From: Ilyonectria destructans
Taxonomy: Eukaryota > Ascomycota > Sordariomycetes > Hypocreales > Nectriaceae
Reading direction: 5' to 3'
Length of the DNA: 64,000 nt
NCBI GenBank assembly: GCA_020740775.1
Contig: JAHEWK010000001.1
Coordinates: 6,572,001-6,636,000 of the forward strand
Shown here: piece by piece, positions 56,037 through 64,000 of the stretch
Layout: the number at the start of each line of letters is the position of its first letter
How positions within the stretch are numbered: position 1 is the stretch's first letter
The notes under the pieces: model-generated
Told to the model about the DNA's origin: nothing
What the model saw: the letters and a program-made list of their open reading frames with translations, nothing else
The model's database searches: none
Translations under genes and position numbers: made by a program

Positions 56037-56423
56037 ATGATTGACATGATTCAGGGAAAAGAGCCTGAATATGCCACGAGCAGAGTTCTCCTCGCGGCTA
56101 GAGTAACGGATGAAGATGCTAGCAAAGGCAAAAAAAAACTTCCGTCGTATCTACTTTAGTGCGGGTAGTTCAAATATTTTCCGCCTGATGGATCAGTATT
56201 TCACAGACTTGTGTATGTTTCACCCCCAATGTGTTCCAGCCTGACGCTAATATGAAAATATGTGCTAAGTCACGTGTTCGACTATCATAACTTGGAGGTG
56301 GTTAAGGCTGTTGTCAACGTAGTGCAGAAATTTCCGGAATGGGCAGCAAAGTCAATACAGATTCTGGATGCTCATGGCTGCGCCAAACAGGTCTACATGT
56401 ATTATCCCAAGCAGAGAGGATAA
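56037..56423 (+). pseudogene. Small gene broken at an A9 run (about 108 aa if read through)
   Basis: ATG 56037 opens MIDMIQGKEPEYATSRVLLA and ARVTDEDASKGK, then the run of nine A at 56130-56138 shifts the frame. One base fewer would continue NFRRIYFSAGSSNIFRLMDQ to FTD. A 59-nt intron (56211-56269) and VFDYHNLEVVKAVVNVVQKF...YYPKQRG with TAA at 56421-56423 complete it. With one A removed the exons total 327 nt, exactly 109 codons. The continuous, well-spaced coding signal suggests a real small protein, either mutated or mis-sequenced at the homopolymer. No family was recognised. Confidence 0.5.
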
Positions 56424-56620
56424 AAGGCCATACCGAGTTTAGGTTGGGAGGCACGGTTATTTTTACATACAACTAAAGCAGATATTTTTTTCTATACTTA
56501 GATATACAAATCCCGACGCTCACCACTTAGGTTAGACCACCAAGTGATTGCCTTTGGCTATATTGGATGTCCAAATGTATTTTCTGCATTACTGTATAAC
56601 CCCGCCGTACTGAGGCCTAC

Positions 56621-57881
56621 CTACAGAATAGCTATCATATTCGCGGGGCTGGCAACTCCACCTGGTACATTCAGAGGCGCTGATGACAGGAAGAAGGTCC
56701 ACTTCTTGTTGTCCAAGCAGGCCTCAGCCAGCTCATCCAACACTAGCATCTCGCCAATTGGACAACCCCACCCGGCGATCAAAACCTCATGATATAAGAA
56801 TGATGCCCCGGGTACTGGCGGTAATTTCTCCCAGGCTGGAGTATCAGAACCTACAAATGAAACCCGGTGGTCCCACAGGAACTTCAACATCCGCTCATCT
56901 TGCGAGACTCCACATGTTTCGGGGTTAGACCTCGTGCTCAAGTCTCTTTCTTCTTCAGGCGTCAGTCGCTCATACTGCTTGACATATCCCATGCGGAAAA
57001 GGATCATATCGCCTTCATGGAGGATCAACTCAGTGGTGGATAGCTGCTGTTGCTCGTGGAAACAGGCCATGATGTCGTCAAATGTGATACCTTGTGAAGG
57101 AATGGCGCAAGGGTCGTAACCTTTGTCTGGGTGACGTTGAGCATAAGACCAAAAGTCGATTAAAACTCCACGCCCCACAAGTCCACCCTTGGTATGCCAA
57201 TGATGTGTACCCAGAACAGTGGAACCAGGAGCCAAGATAGATTGCTCATCATGCCCATTATAGAAAAGCCTCGCGTCTTGGTAGGCGAAGTGGCGAAGTC
57301 CGTCGACCTGGGTACTAACTTGAGTGTTGAAGGAGACCTATTTGCTCGCAGAGGCGCCGAGTGTTAGTTCACATCAATTATGCCGATAAGAAAGGGATAT
57401 CGGGACAACACTCACTTTATCGTCGAAGACAAGCACGTGCGGGTTCAAGCGACATAGCTCGTGGCTGAACTGTTGATCAGGACGGGACCGTTGAAAGCCG
57501 GGAGTCTTTGGTGTATTCAGTGGCCAACTATCATATACATGTAAGTTTAGTAATGTGGAGTAAGTTGTGTCATCACACAATCGGTACGGGCCCTTGCGTA
57601 CTTTAAGCTGAATCGCTTCCCACTGGTGATCTCCTTGGCAGCCTTTCTAACTACCTCTGGTGTGAGATGGTTCTAGATGAATTCTGTTAGAGACTTCTTT
57701 TGTCGGAATTACGCAAAAAAACATTCAGTGAAATAACGAAACGGGAAAGAAGGCCCGGCATGCGTACTATTGTCCCAACTTGATCATCGACCCCCCAGAG
57801 ACCCCATGAAGAGAATGGAGGATCCCCCTTTCTCAGCGGAAGATCTTCGAATCGGGGGTGTCTGTCAGTATTTCCAGCCAT
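56621..57881 (-). CDS. Cyclase-family (PF04199-like) metal-dependent hydrolase
   Basis: Four exons, 57881-57768, 57672-57602, 57527-57416, 57337-56621, give 337 aa. The introns are 95, 74 and 78 nt. The N-terminus FEDLPLRKGDPPFSSWGLWG leads the fungal cyclase family. The metal-site region is STQVDGLRHFAYQ, the fungal variant of the HxGTHxDxPxH motif. FYNGH, GRGVLIDFWSYAQ and ELILHEGDMILFRMGYVKQY follow. The C-terminus ends FVLSSAPLNVPGG-like FFLSSAPLNVPGGVASPANM. Family members include kynurenine formamidase-like and isatin-hydrolase-like amide hydrolases; the fungal ones are mostly unassigned. The frame stays open upstream of 57881, with ATGs at 58151 and later that would add unconserved sequence; I treat that as leader. 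It lies next to the PRISE gene. Confidence 0.9.
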
Positions 57882-58166
57882 TTCGCTTTTCCGCCAACGC
57901 GAGATAATGATTCTTGCAAAGCCGTACAGCGCCTTGTGATGTGACGTTCTTGTAGAAATGCATTTTGTGGAGTCACATGTTCCGCTCACTAGACAATGTG
58001 GGAAGAGCCCACCAAACGAAGGGGGGAAGCTTTCTGCTACATGTGGGGAATATATGAGTATAGTACCCAGAGCTGTGATCCAGAGCTGTGATCCGAGGTG
58101 CCATGCTACAGCACGCTTTATTGAGAAGGCCATAGTATGCAGACTTCTCATAATAATTTGTCCACG

Positions 58167-58294
58167 ATGTCATTCACCAATCGCATCCGCTTTGAGGACG
58201 AAAGCGGTCGCACGGAGATACAGCAGAGTACTTGAAGCCAATTTGGACCACACCATTGGGGTTGAAGTCCAGATTCTCGAAGGGAATCCGCTTG
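58167..58294 (+). pseudogene. Fumarylacetoacetate-hydrolase-like 5' stub
   Basis: ATG 58167 opens MSFTNRIRFEDESGRT, the usual start of fungal FAH-family proteins, then a frameshift at about 58215-58230 is needed to reach LEANLDHTIGVEVQILEGNP, where the FAH N-terminal domain continues. A GTGATT donor follows at 58295, but no downstream exon is found. A lost FAH gene of the kind often present in aromatic or amide catabolism. Confidence 0.42.
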
Positions 58295-59246
58295 GTGATT
58301 GTATGCGACCAACCACATAAACAACAAGGTGTGATCTGTTCACTCAGACTAAGACTACTGTTGGTGGACCCGAGGTCGGACCCTTGTTCCGACTTGTCCC
58401 GTTTTACGCCTGAGATGCTAGGCATACGGGACAGAGGTGATCGCCCCAGCGACACACCGTCTGTCACACATAGCTAGCCTAGTCATCATCATACAGTTCA
58501 TCAGGTCCTAGCAACGTCCCCGTAATTCCACCAACTACCCATTGGCTCGTGTGGGTCTCCGCCCCCCGGGTTCTACCCCAGGCCGCGCCCTGGCTGTGAC
58601 AACCAGGAGACCCAACAACCCACCTAAAGGCAGATGAAGGCTGTGGTGGCGGTGCGTCTGCGACCTAGGAAAGCTGGGGTTGAAGATGGTGGAAATGAAT
58701 ACAAGAGATACGATGTTAAGGATACCACATTGGCATCGTCTGATCAAATGATTTGCAAAGAGATGCCGTAAAAATGGGCCCAAAATACGATTAATTGAGC
58801 ATTCCGTTGATAATGTCTACTGATGAAAAAATAGCCCTGGATAAGGCCGTATTTCCTGTTGAAGGCGGCTCGCCGTAGACTCCGGCTTCCTGCCCGGCCT
58901 GGCCGCCCACTAGCTACACCGAAGAGCCCTAGCAGCAATCCCGAGGGGGTTTCACTTCTTTCCTCCTTAGCTTCAGATAGACAATTCTATATGGCAACAG
59001 CTTATTGAACAAACCCCTGTCCAGCCCCTTACGGAACCCCCACAAATACCCAACCCCGCCTCATCTCCCCACACAGAAGACCAAGCCCGCTAAATGCCCC
59101 ACAAAATGGCCCATGGAATGAGTATGTCTATTAAGATATAAGTATGACCACGACACAAGACGCCTAGGTTTGTACATTATAACACTCTCGTTTTCCATCA
59201 CTATACTTTTGTTGCATATATACGACCAGAAGGTTCCTATCCTACC
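58295..59246. other. Intergenic region
   Basis: No gene seen beyond the FAH-like stub; the right part is the promoter of the transporter gene. Confidence 0.5.
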
Positions 59247-61038
59247 ATGTCCGGGAACGTTGTGCCACCGCGCAACTCGCTCTATGCGCACAGAAAATGT
59301 CTGATTATCTGTGCAGTGGTGTCAATGGCCAACATGCAATATGGACTTGACAGCTCGGCAGTGGGTGCCCTGCAAGTAATGCCTGGATTCCTGAAAATAT
59401 TCGGTTACGTGGATCCTAGCAGTGAGCTGGGCTACGGCATTGATGTGAGTTCGGCTTGCACTCCTTGTGTCACAGATTTGTATGGCGCTTTAGGACAACA
59501 CTAATTTCGTCCATCTTCAGAGTACCGTTCAACAGTTGATCACCTCTTTACTCACACTCGGCTCCTTCGTATCCTCGCTACTAGCGGGTGCGTTTTCCAT
59601 GTATCTAGGGCGTCGTCATGCTCTATGGCTGGCATGCATCCTGAACGCTGGTGCCTGTATCATCCAAATATTGAGCACTTCAGCCAAAGTCCTATACATA
59701 GGGCGACTTCTCCTAGGTTTCGCAAATGGGTTCTTTGTGACTCACTCGAATGTATACACTGCCGAGGCAGCACCAGCACATCTTCGGGGTCTCACAGTCG
59801 CTCTCTTTGCCTATTGGGTAAATGTTGGCTCTATCCTTGGTACAGTCGTTGATTACTACACAAAGGACAGGATGGATAAGCTGTCTTACCAGATTCCCCT
59901 TTCATGTTTATTTATAGTTCCTACCTTTCTTTTCATTGCTCTATTCTTCGTCCCCGAAAGCCCACGATGGCTTTTGCGCCATGGAAAGGAACCCCAGGCT
60001 CGAGAGGCCCTAGAAAGATTAAGAGGAAGTGAATTAGACCCAGCAGAGGTTGAGATTGAGTGGGTTGAGATGGTACGAGGTGTTGAGCAAGAGATGCTAG
60101 TATCCAAGAACGTGGGGTTCTTGGATATGTTCCGAGGTTCGTTGCACCGAAATTTATGATGCTTTTAAGTATACCTTTGCTAATTCGGAGCATTTAGGGA
60201 CTGACTTACGGCGCACTATCCTCTGCTACGCCCTGATCGGTTGTCAGGCTGCATCCGGGATCTGGTTTCTCATCGGATACAACACCTACTTTTACGCTGT
60301 CTCAGGGGTGTCCAAACCATTCCAGTATTCGATCATGAACACATGCCTGGGTTTCGCCGGAGTCAATTTCGGCATGTACGCAATCCGAAATCTGGTTGGT
60401 CGTCGTTCAATTCTTCTTATTGGTGCTCTGGGATGCGGCTTGAGTCAACTTGCTGCCGCGATTGCTTCGAGTATCAACCCAGCCTCATCAGACACTCTGG
60501 TAGCATTCACTGCACTTTTCATGTTCTTCTATAACGGGTGTATTGCAACTGCAAGCTACCTTGTTGCCACAGAACTGGTCAGCTCACGGTTGAGGGCATG
60601 GACTGTGGGCTCAGCCACTTCAGTTGGATCTTTGCTTGCCTGGTTGACAAACTTCTGCACACCGTACTTTATCAACCCGGAAAATCTCAATTGGGTAAGC
60701 AGATGACTCTCATTTTCTGATGCGACTTCCTCTAAGTACGTCTTGGCGTTCTCTTTCTAACATAATCTGTCTAGGGTGCAAAATATGGGTATATATGGGC
60801 AGGTTCCAACTTCCTCGTTCTTCTATTCGTCTTCTTCTTCGTTCCGGAGTTGAAAGATCGCACACTGGAGGAAGTCGATGAGCTTTTCGAAGCCAAGATA
60901 TCCGCCCGTGAGTTTATTGGGTACACATGCACGACTCACGAGGACATTGTTCGCAATGTCAAGGAGCAGAAAACTGGCGCCGGGGAGGTATTTGAAATCG
61001 AAGACGTTCGCCCAGACGGCAAAGCGAGCGTTGCTTAA
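59247..61038 (+). CDS. MFS sugar-type transporter (SP family)
   Basis: Four exons, 59247-59444, 59521-60136, 60198-60694, 60775-61038, give 524 aa. Introns are 76, 61 and 80 nt. Twelve TM segments are visible. Sugar-porter signatures are YLGRRHALW (loop 2-3), GRLLLGFANGFFVTHSNVYT with AEAAPAHLRG (TM4-5), VPESPRWLLRHG (loop 6-7), GRRSILLIG (loop 8-9) and FVPELKDRTLEEVDELFEAK (C-terminal). It is a maltose/hexose-like or other polyol/glycoside permease; substrate not predicted. It belongs to the accessory region with cyclase-family hydrolase and amidase genes. Confidence 0.92.
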
Positions 61039-61539
61039 AACTGGAATTTTTACTGGCTGGGCTGACTCGCTGGATTCTTATTTAATACGGTGTAAGACTG
61101 CATTAACCTGAATGGGTCAAGAGTGTCTAAGAAAACCAGCGCAGCCTGTCAGCTTGTCAGCCTCAGCCCCGACCCTTAGATAGCTAGAAATATAGGCATT
61201 ATTAATTATAAAATACCCCGTGGGCTGAGCATTGGAGACTTTACAAGAATACTAATCCTGATTATCCTCACAGAACCTCTACTGAATCTAGTCAAAATCG
61301 TCAGGGCTCACTCTCACTTCGGGTCCTATTGTCTCGAAAACGAGATGTGCTAATGTTATGGGCAAAAGCAAACTCATCACATGAGACGCCAGTTGGCATA
61401 ATTATGGAAGATCTCTAGTAAGTCTTTGTGGAGGTTAATTAGTTGCTTCTAGTGCTGAATATAGAGTCAGCTTAAGTAGAGAAGATGATACTGTGTATTT
61501 TGTAATAGAACGTATTTAGTGTTATTAATATAGACTAAT
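61039..61539. other. Intergenic region with a copy of the amidase upstream sequence
   Basis: No gene seen. 61300-61325 is 24/26 identical to 63173-63198, which lies just upstream of the amidase start. Flanking similarity is weaker. This may be a duplicated remnant of the amidase 5' region. Confidence 0.6.
61300..61325 (+). repeat. 26-bp repeat shared with the amidase leader, copy 1
   Basis: Ends TCACTTCGGGTC and differs from 63173-63198 at two of 26 positions. Confidence 0.85.
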
Positions 61540-62274
61540 AAGGATGCCAAAGTCTATCAACTGGAATACGACTACAAGTTCTACGAGCTTCGAGCAGACG
61601 GCGGCGAGGTCTTTGTCCGCGCCGATACATCTACCCACCCGGGATATTGGGATGGTGAGCTCTCTTGTCTGTGTGAAAAAGACTGACAAATGTGCTAATT
61701 CTGCGACTAGAAATTGTCGCGTCGAAGACCGGAAAGGGCATCTCTCGTCGGGATCCCGAGAACTGGCGAGAAGATGAAATGTCCTGGTTCCGAGAACGCG
61801 GGTTTGTCGGAGACGCCATCCAGGAACGCGGTGAGGCTTCGTCGTTGAATTGGTGGCTAGAGAAGCTCAAGGCGCTTCTTAAGGCCCACGACAATTATGG
61901 CGTTCACAGATTTTCGATTACAACCAGGTGCTATACTCGGCCATAGAGTCTTGCCCAGGGTTCGGGGACGCGTCTCTTGAAGCTAGGCTTGAGGGCCGTA
62001 TGGAGACGACCTTCGACTACGGCATTTCGATTATTGGTACCCTGAAGAATTTTAATTTCGATCAGTCTTATGCCTACTTCAATGTGCACGACTTCAATAT
62101 GTCAACCATGAGTGTTGTGGATGCATATGCGAAGAGGGTGACTCCATTATGTAAAAATGACTGAGATCTAAGAAGTATTTCGTCAAGAATATGGGCAAAA
62201 ATAAAACTTTTCCAACTCCACTTTCTATGCGTCCACCGGGTCCCGGACTCATACATTGTTGCAGCGCGTCATGA
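61540..62274 (+). pseudogene. Gene fragment with several frameshifts, possibly GH18-chitinase C-terminal region
   Basis: Reads DAKVYQLEYDYKFYELRADG, a 50-60-nt intron (GTGAGC...CGACTAG) and EIVASKTGKGISRRDPENWR on to HDNYGVHRF; a frame change at about 61910 is needed to continue DYNQVLYSAIESCPGFGDAS... to CKND, and another at about 62165 to reach SKKYFVKNMGKNKTFPTPLS and LIHCCSAS before TGA 62272-62274. Start and upstream exons are missing. The sequence resembles the region C-terminal to the GH18 domain of LysM-type fungal chitinases. That match is from memory and unverified. Confidence 0.45.
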
Positions 62275-63200
62275 GAAAAGGGTTACGCACAGAGGGTGGT
62301 CATGTGCCTCGAGTATATCTAGCAAAACACTCAGAGAATCACTCACGCTATTATCTCTATCTCACAGCACGGACTAGAGTTGCACTGCATTGCATCAATC
62401 GATTGTTATCTTGAAGGCCTAAGCCGGGGGCCTCAGCAGACGGATGAGGATGAGGATGAGGAAGGGATTCGGGTGTGAGACAAGGGCTGTCAGCAGGGAA
62501 TCTAATGTTCCTCTTGAAAAGAGAGCCGAACTAGGAAACAATGCAGTTGACTTTTGGAAAGGAATAATAGATCCGCTCCGGACTGGCCGACCTAGCTAGG
62601 GCGCTGCGAGGCCAACATGCGTGATTCGGCTAGCCAACAGGCAATAGATAAAGCAGCCTGTCTTGGGCGCCTACGTCAGAGGCCACTACGTATCAGGACC
62701 ACAGAGATACGCCTGGCCGCGTTATTGACGGAATAATGGAGCAAAATGTACGTTTTTATCCTAGTTCCATGTGAAAGAAAGATATCGAGTCAAGACGGCC
62801 TACACGATCGTCCTATCTCGAGCCAATAACCCCGCATTGATGCCATATGTCGAATAGGAAGGTTTATTCTGATAGCGATTGATGGGGACTCTGAATTAGG
62901 AATGTTTAATCTGGCTATTCCCGTGTTTACGTAACCCAAAGTCACCTGTGTTCTTTCGTATAGAAGCTAGCTGGATCTGGCAATTTGACACGAACACTCC
63001 GGCCTGCCTCAGTCAAGTCGGAAAGTATTATCCATGAGTCGTCACTATCGGATGAGACACAAAAGCACAACACATGGGGAATTTGCATTCCAACAACCTA
63101 GTGCATTCTAGACTTCTCCAAAAAATTTACTCAACAACACACTCACAACATTTCTACCAAATCTCGAAACCCGTCAGGTCTCACTTTCACTTCGGGTCGC
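62275..63200. other. Intergenic region
   Basis: No gene seen. It contains the amidase promoter; 63173-63198 is the second copy of the 26-bp repeat. Confidence 0.5.
63173..63198 (+). repeat. 26-bp repeat, copy 2 (amidase leader)
   Basis: Two bases upstream of the ATG at 63201. 24/26 identical to 61300-61325. Confidence 0.85.
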
Positions 63201-64000
63201 ATGAACTCAATTGTGTCGAACATGGCTGAACTTAACCTCGTTGAGGCTTCTATCGAAGACTTGCAAAATGCCTTGACTTCGGGCTCCGTGACGAGTGTCG
63301 AACTGGTCGCTCGTTATCTTCGTCGCATTAGTGCATATGATTGCCGAAATACTGCTCTCAATGCCATTCCCGTCATGAACAAGAGCATCTTTGACGAGGC
63401 CCAGCAATCTGACGATCGGCGAGCTTGCGGCGCGCCTCTGAGGCCTTTGGAGGGCATTCCCTTTACCATCAAGGACAGCTTCAAGGTCAAGGGAATGGCG
63501 GCAGCTGCGGCATCCCCGGCGTTCAAGGACCTCATCGCCAACGAGGATGCCTTCTTGGTGAAGACCCTCCGAGATGCTGGCGCTATCCTGGTCGGACGCA
63601 CCAATATGCCCGCTGTGGCATGCGGCGGTATGCAGAGGGGCATATGGGGCAGAGCTGAGAATCCCTATAACCCAGATTACCTTGCTGCGGCTTTTGCTTC
63701 GGGCTCCTCCAACGGATCGGCTGTGTCTACGGCTGCGTCCTTTGCCGCCTTTGGCATCGGTGCTGAGACCGTATCTTCTGGTCGTTCCCCCGCATCGAAC
63801 AACGCATTAGTCGCATACACCCCCTCAAGAGGGTTTCTTTCCCTCCGTGGAAACTGGCCACTGTATCCTACTTGCGATGTTCCGGTTCCACAAACGAGAA
63901 CTATGAGGGATATGCTGTGTCTGCTGGATGTTATCACGGCTGAGGACCCCGTGAAGGAGGGCGAGTTTTGGCGCGAGCAGACGTTTCTAAAGCTACCGGA
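63201..64000 (+). CDS. Amidase (amidase-signature family), 5' part
   Basis: Starts at ATG 63201, with another in-frame ATG at 63222 (MAELNLVEAS), and runs off the right edge without a stop; about 266 residues visible. The amidase-signature triad is present: Lys in PFTIKDSFKVKGM, the cis-Ser loop GSSNGSAVSTAASFAAFGIG and the nucleophile region TVSSGRSPASNN. The enzyme hydrolyses amide bonds of small molecules. No intron is visible so far. Amidases with reductases, cyclase-family hydrolases and MFS genes often form fungal detoxification or catabolic sets. Confidence 0.9.
   Translation, partial: MNSIVSNMAELNLVEASIEDLQNALTSGSVTSVELVARYLRRISAYDCRNTALNAIPVMNKSIFDEAQQSDDRRACGAPLRPLEGIPFTIKDSFKVKGMAAAAASPAFKDLIANEDAFLVKTLRDAGAILVGRTNMPAVACGGMQRGIWGRAENPYNPDYLAAAFASGSSNGSAVSTAASFAAFGIGAETVSSGRSPASNNALVAYTPSRGFLSLRGNWPLYPTCDVPVPQTRTMRDMLCLLDVITAEDPVKEGEFWREQTFLKLP

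Noticed and set aside
57882..58151. Upstream extension of the cyclase-family gene
   Set aside because: The family start is at residue MAGNTD; upstream residues look like untranslated leader.

Overview
This is nuclear DNA of a filamentous ascomycete, most likely a sordariomycete and plausibly Hypocreales. The evidence is many short spliceosomal introns (45-150 nt, GTAAGT/GTRNGT donors, CTAAC-type branch sites), two Zn2Cys6 regulators and one C2H2 regulator with fungal-type regulatory domains, fungal arylsulfotransferase, PRISE, class II aldolase, LysM and cyclase families, and an RNA-silencing RNA-dependent RNA polymerase. I infer the lineage from gene content and style; no search was run.

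Layout. 1-284: 3' end of a cell-wall-type Ser/Ala/Thr-rich protein. 285-4399: long gene-poor stretch. 4400-6250: secreted, membrane-anchored arylsulfotransferase-like protein. 7866-10036: a small repeat island holding a truncated 5' gene end, an AT-rich RIP-like block, a 190-bp LTR-like structured element and a 406-bp MITE-like element. 10303-11272: small membrane protein. 12143-16108 (-): RdRP with one apparent single-base frameshift. 17106-26183: Zn2Cys6 regulator, RIO1 kinase (-), pepsin-like protease, NmrA-like reductase. 28395-40747: an uncharacterised protein, a thioredoxin-reductase-like flavoprotein tail-to-tail with a degenerate metallo-beta-lactamase-like protein, a secreted alpha/beta-hydrolase, a small secreted Cys protein, Xaa-Pro aminopeptidase PepP, and a large protein with a riboflavin-kinase-like domain.

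41193-48278 looks like a small catabolic cluster: D-2-hydroxyacid dehydrogenase, class II aldolase/adducin protein, a Zn2Cys6 regulator and a divergently transcribed ACS-family transporter. 50462-64000 carries a second accessory set: C2H2 regulator, PRISE-type reductase, cyclase-family hydrolase, sugar-type MFS transporter and amidase.

The most unusual feature of the right-hand 16 kb is that intact genes alternate with visibly decayed ones: an F-box-like fragment, a multi-LysM pseudogene, an NmrA-like stub, a small gene broken at an A9 run, a fumarylacetoacetate-hydrolase-like stub and a fragment with several frameshifts that may derive from a GH18 chitinase. A 26-bp segment just upstream of the amidase start is also repeated about 1.9 kb away. 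I read this as a catabolic/accessory region in turnover. No CRISPR array, rRNA or convincing tRNA was seen.
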